From NCBI RefSeq assembly GCF_900258045.1, contig NZ_OGVD01000001.1:353001-417000 (forward strand): a stretch of DNA of 64,000 bases, read 5' to 3'. Shown piece after piece: positions 23,430 through 32,594 of this stretch. How positions within the stretch are numbered: the stretch's first letter is position 1; every line of letters begins with the position of its first letter. Both the position numbers and the translations under genes were made by a program. The notes below the pieces were generated by a model that worked only from the letters and a program-made list of their open reading frames with translations, searched no databases and was not told where the DNA came from. The stretch is from Sphingorhabdus sp. EL138. Lineage in GTDB: Bacteria > Pseudomonadota > Alphaproteobacteria > Sphingomonadales > Sphingomonadaceae.

Positions 23430-25802
23430 CTAACCCCTCAATTCCGCACCCAATTTCGCGGCGCCGGCCACAACCTTGTCCGAAACGGCTTTTAAATCCT
23501 CGTCGGTCAGCGTTGCTTCCATAGGCTGCAGGGTAATCTCCACCGCCAGCGATTTCTTGCCCTCACCAACGCTTGCACCCTCGAACAGGTCGAACAGGCG
23601 CGCGCCGGTGATCAGTTTTTTGTCCGCACCTTTGACCGCGCGCACCAGGTCGCCGGCTGGCAGGTCTGCATCGACAATGAAGGCAAAATCGCGGGTTACT
23701 GCCTGCAGAACGGGCGGGGCGAAGGCCTCACGCATATGATCTTTGGCTCTTTTCACCGGGATGGCATCGAGGAAAATCTCTGCGGCAACCGCCGTGCCTT
23801 TCAGGCCCATGGCCTTGGTCACAGACGGATGCAGCACGCCATAAGCAGCCAATATTTTCTTGGGACCCAACCGCAACGTACCCGACTGACCGGGATGATA
23901 ATGACCACCCGCTTCTGCAAAATCCATCAGCTTGGCCGTAGGAGCGCCCACGGCTTCCAAAATCGCAAGTACTTCGGCCTTGGCATCGAAAGCATCATAT
24001 CTTGTCGCCGATCCTGCCTGCCAGCTGCGCGCCCGGTTCTCGCCCGCTAGCACGAGACCAATGGTCTGATGCTCGGTGGATTCCAGATAGCGCCGACCCA
24101 CTTCGAACAAGCGAATGGACGATGCGCCGCGATCGGCGTTGCGTTGCGCCGCGGCAATCAGGCCGGGCAATAAGGATGGCCGCATCACTTTCAGCTCTTC
24201 GCTGATCGGATTGGCAAGTGACCATGTGCCGCCGCCAAAGGGCGCGGCTTCTTTGTCGGAGATAAAGCTCCAGGTCACGGTCTCATTTAACCCGCGCGCG
24301 GCCGCCGCACGGCGCGCCTTGCGTTCGGCCAGTTGCTCCGGCGATGCCGTGGGTTTGGCAACGCCAGCTTTGCGCGGCAGCGGTGTGGACGGAACGCTAT
24401 CCAGCCCTTCGATCCGCACCACTTCCTCAACCAGATCCTGCCAACCGGCAATGTCCCGGCGCCAGGTTGGCGGCGTGACTTGCCAGTTGTTGTCGACCGC
24501 GAAACCCAGAGATTCCAATATGGATTTCTGTTTCTCCGGCGTAACGTCAATACCCCCCAAGGCGGCACATTGCCTGGGATCATAGCTGATCATCGGCATG
24601 TCTGTCGGCGGTGTCCCGGCGCGGGTTATGTCGCTGGCCTTGCCGCCGCAAAGCTCGAGCACCAGGGTGGTCGCGATATCAAGGCCATCGTCCAGAAATG
24701 CCGGATCCACACCGCGTTCAAAGCGCTGGCGCGCATCGCTGGTGAGCATCAGTTTCTGGCCGATTTTGGCAATCGAAGCGGGATCGAAATAGGCGCACTC
24801 GATCAGGACTTCGGTGGTAGATTCCTCCGAACCAGTGTCGGCACCACCCATGATGCCGCCAATGTCATGCGCGCCATTGTCATCGGCGATCACTGTCATG
24901 GTCTCGTCGAGCACATACTCCTTGTCGTTCAGCGCCGTGAGCTTTTCGCCCGCCCTCGCCTTACGCGCCACCAGACCGCCGTTGAGCTTTGCCACATCAT
25001 AGACATGCAGCGGTCGGCCATGGTCCAGCATCACATAGTTGGTGATGTCGACCAGGGCGTTGATCGGCTTCTGGCCAGCGGATTTCAGCCGTGCCTGCAT
25101 CCAGTCCGGCGATGGACCATTGGTCAGGCCGGTTACCGTGCAGCCATAAAAGGCCGGGCAGCCCTCGGCATCATCAGTCCGGATATCGGGGCCTGCGCCG
25201 CTTCGCCCCACCGAACCGATTTCGAGCGGTTTCAGTGTACCGAGACCAGCCGCCGCCAGATCACGGGCAATGCCGCGTACGCCCATGCAGTCCTGTCTGT
25301 TGGGCAGGACAGCCGCATCAATAACCGGATCATCCAGCTTGGCATAATCCGCATAGCTGGTACCGACAGCACCAGCCGCATCGGTGGGCAGTTCAATGAT
25401 ACCATCATGATCATCGCCCAGTTCCAGCTCGCGCGCACTGCACATCATGCCAAAGCTTTCGACATCGCGGATTTTTGCGGGTTTCAGCGTGAAATCACTG
25501 CCCGGAATATAAGTGCCGGGAGGGCCGAATACGCCAACCATGTCCTTGCGCGCATTGGGCGCGCCGCACACCACTTGCCATGGCTCATCGGAGCCATCGT
25601 CGACCTTCAACAGCTGCAGCTTGTCCGCATTGGGATGCGGGCCGGCCTCGATGACCTTGGCCACGCGGAACGGGCGCAGGGCATCGGCAGGGTTCTCCAA
25701 CCCTTCCAGTTCCAATCCGATTGCTGTCAGCTTTTCGGTAATTTCGGTCAGGCTTGCATCGGTATCGAGATGGGCTTTGAGCCAGCTTAGCGAGAATTTC
25801 AT
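23430..25802 (-). CDS. pheT: Phenylalanine-tRNA ligase beta subunit
   Basis: A 790-residue subunit of the (alpha-beta)2 enzyme that charges tRNA-Phe. Domains in order: an N-terminal EMAP/OB-fold tRNA-binding domain (residues about 40-150, [18 protein letters not shown]), a B3/B4 editing domain (residues about 210-390), B5 and the core catalytic-like domain, and a C-terminal FDX-ACB anticodon-binding domain (about 695-789, ending [11 protein letters not shown]). The length is typical. The start overlaps the pheS stop by 4 bp (ATGA), so the two are translated together. Confidence 0.95.
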   Translation of the reverse strand: MKFSLSWLKAHLDTDASLTEITEKLTAIGLELEGLENPADALRPFRVAKVIEAGPHPNADKLQLLKVDDGSDEPWQVVCGAPNARKDMVGVFGPPGTYIPGSDFTLKPAKIRDVESFGMMCSARELELGDDHDGIIELPTDAAGAVGTSYADYAKLDDPVIDAAVLPNRQDCMGVRGIARDLAAAGLGTLKPLEIGSVGRSGAGPDIRTDDAEGCPAFYGCTVTGLTNGPSPDWMQARLKSAGQKPINALVDITNYVMLDHGRPLHVYDVAKLNGGLVARKARAGEKLTALNDKEYVLDETMTVIADDNGAHDIGGIMGGADTGSEESTTEVLIECAYFDPASIAKIGQKLMLTSDARQRFERGVDPAFLDDGLDIATTLVLELCGGKASDITRAGTPPTDMPMISYDPRQCAALGGIDVTPEKQKSILESLGFAVDNNWQVTPPTWRRDIAGWQDLVEEVVRIEGLDSVPSTPLPRKAGVAKPTASPEQLAERKARRAAAARGLNETVTWSFISDKEAAPFGGGTWSLANPISEELKVMRPSLLPGLIAAAQRNADRGASSIRLFEVGRRYLESTEHQTIGLVLAGENRARSWQAGSATRYDAFDAKAEVLAILEAVGAPTAKLMDFAEAGGHYHPGQSGTLRLGPKKILAAYGVLHPSVTKAMGLKGTAVAAEIFLDAIPVKRAKDHMREAFAPPVLQAVTRDFAFIVDADLPAGDLVRAVKGADKKLITGARLFDLFEGASVGEGKKSLAVEITLQPMEATLTDEDLKAVSDKVVAGAAKLGAELRG

Positions 25803-26914
25803 GCGCCCACTCCTCCGCTCAATGTGGGTACGTCGAGCGCGTCAAATCCATAATGCTCCATCCAGCGCAGATCGCCGTCAAAGAACGCCCGCAAATCATC
25901 CATGCCATATTTCAGCATGGCAAGCCGATCGATGCCGCAGCCAAAGGCAAAGCCCTGCCAGACATCGGGATCAAGTCCGCAATTGCGAATGACATTGGGA
26001 TGCACCATGCCGGAGCCTAGGATTTCCATCCAGCCGCCTTCATTGCTGCGCGCGTCACCGCCGATGATCCGGCGGCCTTTTTCGACCGAGAAGCCGACAT
26101 CGACTTCGGCACTGGGCTCTGTGAACGGGAAATAGCTTGGGCGCAGGCGCAGTTCGATATCGTCGCGTTCAAAAAACGCACGTACAAAGGTTTCGAGTGT
26201 CCATTTGAGATGACCCATATGAATATTCTTGTCGATCACAAGGCCTTCGACCTGATGGAACATCGGCGTATGGGTGGCATCGCTATCACTGCGATAGGTG
26301 CGGCCCGGCGCGATAATGTAAATCGGCTCGCCCTCACCGTTAGTTTGCTTGGCAACATCCATCATCGTGCGGATTTGCACGGGCGAAGTGTGTGTACGCA
26401 GCAGTTTTGGCATGCCCTGATCGTCGGTTTGCGGGAAATAGAAAGTGTCATGCATCGCGCGCGCCGGATGGGTTTCCGGAATATTGAGTGCGGTGAAATT
26501 ATGCCAGTCATCTTCGATTTCCGGACCCGTAGCGACCGAGAAACCGAGGTCGGCGAAAATCTCGGCCAGCTCGTCCATCACCTGCGAAACCGGATGAATG
26601 CTGCCTTTGGGCGCGCTTGGTGGCGGCAAGGTCATGTCGAGTTTTTCGGTGGCGAGCCGTGCGTTCAGCGCTTCGGTTTCAATGCTGTCCTTGCGCGCGG
26701 CAATTGCATCGGCCACGGCCTGACGGGCACCGTTGATTTTTGGGCCTTCACTCTGGCGTTCTTCGGGGGTCATTTTGCCAAGCGTTTTAAGCAGCAGCGA
26801 AATCTCGCCTTTCTTGCCCAGCGCAGCAACGCGGATCGCTTCCAAGGCATCGCCATCGCTGGCCGCTGCTATCTGTCCGAGATAATTCTCTTTAATTGCT
26901 TCGATGTCACTCAT
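25799..26914 (-). CDS. pheS: Phenylalanine-tRNA ligase alpha subunit
   Basis: A 371-residue catalytic subunit. An N-terminal coiled-coil arm (residues 1-85, with [20 protein letters not shown]) precedes the class II core: motif 2 ([19 protein letters not shown]), the [11 protein letters not shown] segment and motif 3 ([19 protein letters not shown]). [10 protein letters not shown] is the usual family landmark. It sits 111 bp downstream of rplT on the same strand, with a hairpin/T-run between them that may act as an attenuator. Confidence 0.95.
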   Translation of the reverse strand: MSDIEAIKENYLGQIAAASDGDALEAIRVAALGKKGEISLLLKTLGKMTPEERQSEGPKINGARQAVADAIAARKDSIETEALNARLATEKLDMTLPPPSAPKGSIHPVSQVMDELAEIFADLGFSVATGPEIEDDWHNFTALNIPETHPARAMHDTFYFPQTDDQGMPKLLRTHTSPVQIRTMMDVAKQTNGEGEPIYIIAPGRTYRSDSDATHTPMFHQVEGLVIDKNIHMGHLKWTLETFVRAFFERDDIELRLRPSYFPFTEPSAEVDVGFSVEKGRRIIGGDARSNEGGWMEILGSGMVHPNVIRNCGLDPDVWQGFAFGCGIDRLAMLKYGMDDLRAFFDGDLRWMEHYGFDALDVPTLSGGVGA

Positions 26915-26971
26915 GACTTTACCCTATTTTCCCTGCTGACCGTCTAAAGCAGGCTGCGGTGAAAAACCCAA

Positions 26972-27006
26972 TAAAAAAGCGCCGCGAGATTGCTCTCCGG
27001 CGCTTC
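26972..27006 (-). terminator. Rho-independent terminator or attenuator between rplT and pheS
   Basis: Read on the minus strand, AAGCGCCG and CGGCGCTT form an 8-bp GC-rich stem around a 13-nt loop and are followed by a run of six T bases. It lies 20 bp after the rplT stop and about 60 bp before the pheS start, so it either ends the ribosomal protein transcript or attenuates pheST. Confidence 0.75.
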
Positions 27007-27025
27007 TTTGAAATTATTTAAACAC

Positions 27026-27388
27026 TTAAGCTTTCGCTAGAGCATCCTGCGCCTGTTTGATGAGGCCGCTAAACACTGCGGGTTCATTCATCGCTAGGTC
27101 GGCCATGACTTTACGGTCGAGCTCAATGCCGGCCAGCTTGGTGCCGTGAATGAACGTGCCATAGGTCATGCCTTCTGCACGGACCGCAGCGTTGATACGC
27201 TGAATCCAGATGGCGCGGAAAGCCCGCTTTTTAACTTTACGATCGCGATACGCATATTGACCGGCTTTTTCGACAGCCTGCCGCGCAACGCGGATGGTAT
27301 TTTTGCGGCGGCCATAATAGCCTTTTGCCTGATCCAGTAATCTTTTATGTTTTGTACGAGTGGTCGTACCCCGTTTTACACGTGCCAT
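27026..27388 (-). CDS. rplT: 50S ribosomal protein L20
   Basis: A 120-residue basic protein with the L20 signature: start [40 protein letters not shown] and [13 protein letters not shown] at the end. It binds 23S rRNA early in 50S assembly and in many bacteria represses its own operon. It follows rpmI by 44 bp. Confidence 0.96.
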   Translation of the reverse strand: MARVKRGTTTRTKHKRLLDQAKGYYGRRKNTIRVARQAVEKAGQYAYRDRKVKKRAFRAIWIQRINAAVRAEGMTYGTFIHGTKLAGIELDRKVMADLAMNEPAVFSGLIKQAQDALAKA

Positions 27389-27432
27389 TTTCTATATCCT
27401 TGAATTCTATGAAGCTATGGGAGCGCGAGCTA

Positions 27433-27633
27433 CTAAAGCCCGTAAGGTGCCCATTTCTTGACTGTCCGCGCATCGGCATCACACAATTTCTTGGTGCCGC
27501 GCTGCTGACGGATATATTTGCTGTTATGGCTCATCAAACGGTGGCGTTTGCCGGCTACGCCGTGCTTTACCTTGCCGGTTGCGGTGATTTTGAAGCGTTT
27601 CTTCACACCACTTTTGGTCTTCAACTTGGGCAT
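27433..27633 (-). CDS. rpmI: 50S ribosomal protein L35
   Basis: A 66-residue, very basic protein ([20 protein letters not shown], then [20 protein letters not shown]) of typical L35 length. An AAAGGAGA ribosome site precedes the ATG. infC and thrS are not seen upstream; the 147 bp before it separates it from the AraC regulator. Confidence 0.96.
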   Translation of the reverse strand: MPKLKTKSGVKKRFKITATGKVKHGVAGKRHRLMSHNSKYIRQQRGTKKLCDADARTVKKWAPYGL

Positions 27634-27780
27634 TTTGGTCTCCTTTGAAAAGTTACCGTTACGGACACATGTGGCAGCCCAACACTGGCCAGTGCGTCAC
27701 ATCGGAACGGCGGCAATAGCTAGATTCGCCCAAAATGCAAGAAATAATGCAGTTTCATCGTCGCTTTGTGCAGTTGTTCG

Positions 27781-28689
27781 TTAAGCAGCGTTACAATTAT
27801 CGTCAGAGTCAGGGTCTTCGGGCCTGTCCATCGCCTGTAAAGGTCGCCCCAGTGCCTTCGTGCGCTCGCTCGCACCGATCCCGAAGATGGGATGCGGCTG
27901 GGCCATATACTGCCGCGGCGTCAGTCCCATGAATCGCTTGAAGTCACGGTTGAAATGCGCCTGGTCATAATAGTTGAGATCGACACACTCGCTCCAGTTT
28001 TGGTTTGGGTTCATGAGGGCCTGACCCAATGTGCGAACAAAACGCTGTCTGCGAAGCAGCAATTTCGGAAGAAATCCAAAAACGCGGCTCGAAAATCGGC
28101 TCAGTTGCTTGGTATCCATTTGCAGTCGTTCACTCAGCGCGCCAACGCTGTCAATATCAGGATCTGTCAGTGCCAGATGGGCAGCCTCAATCTGCTCCTC
28201 TTCCGGATCCGGTGGTGACAGGGCTTCCAGCAACAACCGGTTAAAGACATCGATCATTTCTGCTTCGGTCTCGGCAACCCTGATGGCGTTCCAGATTTTG
28301 GCAAAGAGGTCGAACTTGTGCGCCGTTTCAACGTCCACCACTTTGTTGGCCCACCGCGATGCGGGTTGCCCGACAAATTTGTACCAGCCTAGCGGTAGCA
28401 GACCAATTGCGGCAATTCGTGATGATTTGCTCGAAATTGGAGCCGCCAAACTGGTCGGCCCGGTCATTGCTGCCAGCGGCGAATCCTGAGGCTTGTGGTC
28501 AGGAACTGTCATTTTGACGCTACCGCAGTGGATATAGCGGACACTGGCCCATTGTGGCAGCAGCATGTCCGAGATGTCCGACCCGTCCGGACTCTCAATA
28601 TCGGTGAAATAATAGGTTGTCAGATAGCGTTGCAGCGGTGGCGGCGGCAGGACGAACCGTGTTTTGCTGACAGGCTCTAGTGGTTGCAT
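27781..28689 (-). CDS. AraC family transcriptional regulator
   Basis: A 302-residue regulator with an N-terminal sensing domain (about residues 10-150) and a C-terminal AraC-type double HTH. The first helix pair is around DIDSVGALSERLQMDTKQLSR, and the second, with the family tail, is NYYDQAHFNRDFKRFMGLTPRQYM. The start overlaps the end of hisN by 13 bp, so the two may be cotranscribed. The effector and target genes are not evident. The C-terminal tail after the HTH (about 35 residues) is acidic and low in complexity. Confidence 0.86.
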   Translation of the reverse strand: MQPLEPVSKTRFVLPPPPLQRYLTTYYFTDIESPDGSDISDMLLPQWASVRYIHCGSVKMTVPDHKPQDSPLAAMTGPTSLAAPISSKSSRIAAIGLLPLGWYKFVGQPASRWANKVVDVETAHKFDLFAKIWNAIRVAETEAEMIDVFNRLLLEALSPPDPEEEQIEAAHLALTDPDIDSVGALSERLQMDTKQLSRFSSRVFGFLPKLLLRRQRFVRTLGQALMNPNQNWSECVDLNYYDQAHFNRDFKRFMGLTPRQYMAQPHPIFGIGASERTKALGRPLQAMDRPEDPDSDDNCNAA

Positions 28690-29456
28690 GCAATAGCCTC
28701 CAGCACGTCATCGACACGCGCCTGATCGCCGATGGCAAGCACATGACCGTCCGAATCCGCATGAAGCGGTTCGCCATTCCAATCACACATCATCCCGCCG
28801 GCGCCATCAATAATCGGTGCAAGTGCAGCATAGTCATGAAGCATGAGCCCTGCCTCGCAGACCACATCGACATGGCCGCTGGCAACCAAGCCATAATTGT
28901 AGCAATCGCCGCCATAGATAATCTTGCGCGGCGCAACTTTACTCGCAAGATCCATGAAATGATCGGCGTCATGCTCGTCAAACTGATGCGGGGTTGTGGT
29001 TGCCAGCACGGCATCCTTCAACTCACGGCAGCGCGCCGATTGAGCCGCAGCTCCATTAAAGGTTGTAGGCCGGCCTACCACTCCGACCCATCGCTCTCGC
29101 GCTATCGGCTGGTCAATAATCCCGATAACCGGCCAATCATCCTGCATCAACGCAATAAGTGTTCCGAAAATCGGTCGCCCCGCGATGAAGCTGGTGGTTC
29201 CATCAATCGGATCAAGGACCCATTGGCGAGAAGCACCTTCGTTGATCGTGCCATATTCTTCGCCGATAATGCCGTCTTCAGGGCATTCTGTTTCGATAAT
29301 CTTGCGCATCGCGGCTTCCGCAGCGCGATCAGCTTCGGTTACCGGGGTCGAATCACTCTTTGATTCCTGATCAAATTTCGTACGGAATAAGGGACGAATG
29401 GCATCGCCCGCAGCATCGGCCAGCTTTTCAGCAAGAGTGATATCCTTGGGTGTCAT
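28677..29456 (-). CDS. hisN: Histidinol-phosphatase (inositol monophosphatase family)
   Basis: A 259-residue Mg-dependent phosphatase. Metal ligands are visible in GEEYGTIN, WVLDPIDGTTSF and, near the C-terminus, LMLHDYAALAPIIDGAGG. The HisN type replaces HisB phosphatase in many alphaproteobacteria and removes phosphate from histidinol phosphate in histidine synthesis. CAD-type phosphatases in this family can also act on inositol phosphates, but the length and the GGDCYNYGLVASGHVDVV segment fit HisN. Confidence 0.88.
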   Translation of the reverse strand: MTPKDITLAEKLADAAGDAIRPLFRTKFDQESKSDSTPVTEADRAAEAAMRKIIETECPEDGIIGEEYGTINEGASRQWVLDPIDGTTSFIAGRPIFGTLIALMQDDWPVIGIIDQPIARERWVGVVGRPTTFNGAAAQSARCRELKDAVLATTTPHQFDEHDADHFMDLASKVAPRKIIYGGDCYNYGLVASGHVDVVCEAGLMLHDYAALAPIIDGAGGMMCDWNGEPLHADSDGHVLAIGDQARVDDVLEAIACNH

Positions 29457-29521
29457 ATTCCCTTAATTGGCAGCAAAATGGTCCTTTGACCAGCGTCGCT
29501 CATTGAAAAACACAGCGCGAA

Positions 29522-29923
29522 TCAAGATAACTCCGGTTTAGCAGGCCGCCAAGCCCAGAGATAAAGGATCAATCCTGTTATTATAAATAGGGCACAGCCA
29601 GACAATACCCAGGAATTTGCATACCAATATTCACCCCAGGAAAATTCTCCCGCCATGATCTTTTTCCACCCATTGAAATGCTGCATGGCCGCGACGACCA
29701 GCCCGAGGACAGCAAGTACCGATGATGTCCAGCGATTTAGCCAGTGTTGCGGGTTGGCCAAGAGAAGGAGCCCCAATAGTCCGATTACGGTTCTTTGCGC
29801 ACGGCAATATGGGCAGATATAAACCCAGCCTGCCAACTCGGTGATCCATGCGAAGACCGAAATCGCGATCGCAAGGACCGCAATATGAGTGCGATATTTC
29901 ATCAATGTTTCTAGATTTGGCAC
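29522..29923 (-). CDS. DsbB-like four-helix membrane protein
   Basis: A 133-residue polytopic membrane protein with four hydrophobic segments. The first helix ends at a CPYCRAQR motif (C37/C40), reminiscent of the DsbB quinone-proximal CxxC followed by Arg. DsbB's second periplasmic cysteine pair is missing; only one more Cys (in SGCAL) is seen. The start codon is GTG at 29923, backed by a strong GGGAGGG site about 9 nt upstream. It may be an incomplete or divergent disulfide oxidase relative. The function is not proven. Confidence 0.65.
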   Translation of the reverse strand: MPNLETLMKYRTHIAVLAIAISVFAWITELAGWVYICPYCRAQRTVIGLLGLLLLANPQHWLNRWTSSVLAVLGLVVAAMQHFNGWKKIMAGEFSWGEYWYANSWVLSGCALFIITGLILYLWAWRPAKPELS

Positions 29924-29968
29924 AATGGCTTTCCCTCCCCCTAGGGATTCTTGAAACCGGAATTCAGA

Positions 29969-30904
29969 TCAATCAAACAGGCTCGAAACAGAACTTTCGT
30001 CGGCAATACGTTTGATCGCTTCGCCCAACAAAGGCGCGATCGTCAAGTGGCGCACGCGATCCGATTCTTGAACCGCTTCGGTTGCACCAATGGAATCGGT
30101 GATCACCAACTCCTTAAGCGCGCTGTCATTCACCCGGGCCACGGCTCCGCCGGAAAGAACGCCGTGGGTACAATAAGCGACAACTTCGGTAGCGCCTTTA
30201 TCTTTCAGCGCCTGCGCAGCGTTACAAAGCGTTCCGCCGGAATCGACAATATCATCGATCAATATACAAAAACGCCCGGAAACATCGCCGATGATGTTCA
30301 TGACTTCAGATTCGCCGGCACGTTCACGGCGTTTATCGACAATTGCCAGTGGCGCGTTGTCCAACCGTTTGGCGAGCGCGCGGGCACGAACCACACCGCC
30401 AACATCCGGCGACACAACCATCAGCTCATGACCAGCAAAACGGGCCTGAATGTCCGCCGACATTACCGGTGCACCATAAAGATTGTCGGTAGGGATATCG
30501 AAAAAACCCTGAATTTGGCCTGCGTGCAGATCAACCGAAAGCACCCGATCAGCGCCCGCTTCAGTGATAAGGTTGGCGACGAGTTTGGCTGAAATAGGTG
30601 TTCTCGGGCCCGGTTTCCGGTCTTGTCGTGCATAGCCGAAATAGGGAATCACGGCAGTAATACGCTTCGCAGAGGCACGGCGCAGAGCGTCGATACCGAT
30701 CAACAATTCCATCAAATTGTCATTGGCCGGGAAGCTGGTCGATTGCATGATGAAGACGTCTTCGCCGCGCACGTTTTCATGGATTTCTACAAAAATCTCA
30801 TCGTCCGCAAAGCGTTTCACGCTCGCATCGGTCAACTTGATATCCAGATAATCGGCTACGGATTGAGCGAGCGACAGATTGCTGTTGCCGGACATGAGTT
30901 TCAT
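29969..30904 (-). CDS. prs: Ribose-phosphate pyrophosphokinase
   Basis: A 311-residue PRPP synthase that makes PRPP from ribose 5-phosphate and ATP for nucleotide, histidine and NAD synthesis. Signatures are [10 protein letters not shown], the GYARQDRK flexible-loop region, [23 protein letters not shown] and the PRPP-binding [13 protein letters not shown]. The start at 30904 follows AGGGGAAGCC; the frame is open 36 bp further up without a better site. It stands alone between the DsbB-like gene and the LytTR regulator. Confidence 0.94.
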   Translation of the reverse strand: MKLMSGNSNLSLAQSVADYLDIKLTDASVKRFADDEIFVEIHENVRGEDVFIMQSTSFPANDNLMELLIGIDALRRASAKRITAVIPYFGYARQDRKPGPRTPISAKLVANLITEAGADRVLSVDLHAGQIQGFFDIPTDNLYGAPVMSADIQARFAGHELMVVSPDVGGVVRARALAKRLDNAPLAIVDKRRERAGESEVMNIIGDVSGRFCILIDDIVDSGGTLCNAAQALKDKGATEVVAYCTHGVLSGGAVARVNDSALKELVITDSIGATEAVQESDRVRHLTIAPLLGEAIKRIADESSVSSLFD

Positions 30905-31015
30905 TGATTGGCTTCCCCTCGAACAGGCCAGCCATTGCATCAGAATCGCCGACCCTATGTGAATGTTTCGAGGCTCCGTTTAACAGGTGCGCCGCAAATC
31001 GAAAGTGCCTTTCGG

Positions 31016-31813
31016 TTAAATCCAGCCAGATTGTTTCAGTTTGGTGACATAGGCGCGGGAAACCGGAACTTCTAACCCGCCAAATAGCACCAATCGCAGA
31101 TTCCGTCCTTCGCGCTTTGACGTCACAATGGCGTCGCGCGCCACCCACCAACTGCGATGGACCTGCATTCCCTCCAGCGGTTCCATTTCCCTGATAGCAT
31201 CACTCAGCCGCATCAACAGCATTTCGGCGCGGTCGGGGCCATGGACGCGGACATAATGATCTTCCACGCCAAGAGCGATGATACTGTCAGGGAAACCCGA
31301 TAGGCGGTCATGCAATTTTGTCTGCACCGGAGCAATTTTCGCAGAATCAGATACTATTTGGGGCGGTTCCTGCACCCCTTCGCTTTCGGCGCTCGACCCA
31401 TCCGGCCCAAAGAGCAGCCGCATGAAAAGGAAGATGCCGAAACCGATCACGGCGCATTGCAGATAGAGTATGAGAAAGCGGTCGCCCCAAAAGGAGGGAT
31501 CGAACCGCATGCCTGACATGGCGAAGCCGATCAGGAAGGTAAGCGGCAAAGCCGCAATCGCCGTTGCCAAAAGCTCGGCGGTCCAAAAAGGCATGGCAAT
31601 AGTTTCCCGCAGCCATCCAGCGCTAATCGAAACCGGTCTGAAAATCGCATAGCCAATGATGATGAAGCCGACCCAATAGGCAAGGCGCAGGGCCACCGGC
31701 ATCCCGTAAGTGCCAAACGGACCGAGGAAACCGAAGACCAGCCCGATAAGCGCCATGACCAGCAATTCGACAGCAATCCATCTCACGGACCATTTTCTAA
31801 CACTGCCGCCCAT
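31016..31813 (-). CDS. Membrane-bound LytTR-type DNA-binding regulator
   Basis: A 265-residue protein. The N-terminal half has about four transmembrane segments (residues about 12-30, 40-60, 75-95 and 115-135). The C-terminal half is a LytTR DNA-binding domain (about 165-265, with DHYVRVHGPDRAEMLLMRLSD and the typical MQVHRSWWVARDAI). No receiver domain or histidine kinase is present, so sensing probably occurs through the membrane part. It is divergent from a DUF2306 membrane protein, and palindromes lie between them. Confidence 0.87.
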   Translation of the reverse strand: MGGSVRKWSVRWIAVELLVMALIGLVFGFLGPFGTYGMPVALRLAYWVGFIIIGYAIFRPVSISAGWLRETIAMPFWTAELLATAIAALPLTFLIGFAMSGMRFDPSFWGDRFLILYLQCAVIGFGIFLFMRLLFGPDGSSAESEGVQEPPQIVSDSAKIAPVQTKLHDRLSGFPDSIIALGVEDHYVRVHGPDRAEMLLMRLSDAIREMEPLEGMQVHRSWWVARDAIVTSKREGRNLRLVLFGGLEVPVSRAYVTKLKQSGWI

Positions 31814-31850
31814 TTAACCCCCAAACCGCCATCCAACCTGTCCATTGACG

Positions 31851-31895
31851 CTTCGTGAATGGGCAAATTGCCTGTTTCTGGCGCAATTCACGAAT
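31851..31895. promoter_or_regulatory. Inverted repeats between LytTR and DUF2306 genes
   Basis: TTCGTGAAT (31852-31860) and ATTCACGAA (31886-31894) form a perfect 9-bp inverted repeat with a 25-bp spacer. Inside it, GGCAA-A-TTGCC (31862-31872) is a separate palindrome. The site sits in the 169-bp divergent promoter region, as expected for an operator of the LytTR protein or a regulator of both genes (inference). Confidence 0.55.
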
Positions 31896-31982
31896 AAGAG
31901 ACAACCACCGGCGTAAGCAAGCTGGAATTGCACTTTCGGATAGCCAATCTGGTCGGCAACGAATTGAACCAACGGGGAAATC

Positions 31983-32537
31983 ATGGCGAAGCCGAAAAGC
32001 GCAGTGCAATCTGAGATACTCAAGAAAAGCGGATATGCTATTCAGAATGTCATTCTGGTAGGCGGCGCAACACTATTGGCCACGTTGGTTTTGATGGCAC
32101 TATCTTCCCTCTACGGCGGCTTTGCTTACAGCGCCGATGTAGAGATTGCGCAAAAGCGATCGATCAGCCTGCCAGTCATCATTCATCTTGCCACTGTAAT
32201 CCCGGCCCTTCCGCTAGGCGCTTATATCTTGTGGCGGAAAAAGGGTGATCGGCTCCATATGCATATGGGACGTATCTGGGGGATATTGATGGTAACCACC
32301 GCCATTGTCAGCTTCTGGATCGGTCGTCCGGGACAAGGCATTGGTGGAACAGGACTAAGCTTCATCCATATCTTCTCGGTTGTGACGTTGCTTTCGATTC
32401 CTTACGGTATCTGGCAAATCCGGCGCGGCAATGTTGTAGAGCATTACCGGGCGATGCAGGGCCCTTATATCGGGCTCTTGGTTGCTGGTCTGTTTGCTTT
32501 CATACCCGGCCGGATCATGGGATCGTTGATCTTCTAG
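31983..32537 (+). CDS. DUF2306 family membrane protein
   Basis: A 184-residue protein with about four or five hydrophobic helices. The family landmarks HMGRIWGILM and HYRAMQGPYIGLLVAGLFAFIPGR are present, with HLATVIPALPLG earlier. The function of DUF2306 is unknown. The pairing with a membrane LytTR regulator recalls small regulator-target pairs in which a transmembrane protein controls LytTR activity. A start at the ATG at 31983 follows CGGGGAAATC. Confidence 0.82.
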   Translation: MAKPKSAVQSEILKKSGYAIQNVILVGGATLLATLVLMALSSLYGGFAYSADVEIAQKRSISLPVIIHLATVIPALPLGAYILWRKKGDRLHMHMGRIWGILMVTTAIVSFWIGRPGQGIGGTGLSFIHIFSVVTLLSIPYGIWQIRRGNVVEHYRAMQGPYIGLLVAGLFAFIPGRIMGSLIF

Positions 32538-32594
32538 TCAATCATTTGGAACAATTCATTTGCCGAGCGCAGCACTGCTTTCTATCAGGGCGGG

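Noticed and set aside
24333-25790. A 485-residue open frame on the + strand
   Set aside because: It lies wholly opposite pheT, whose domains are clear. The frame has no recognisable domain and arises from codon bias on the reverse strand.
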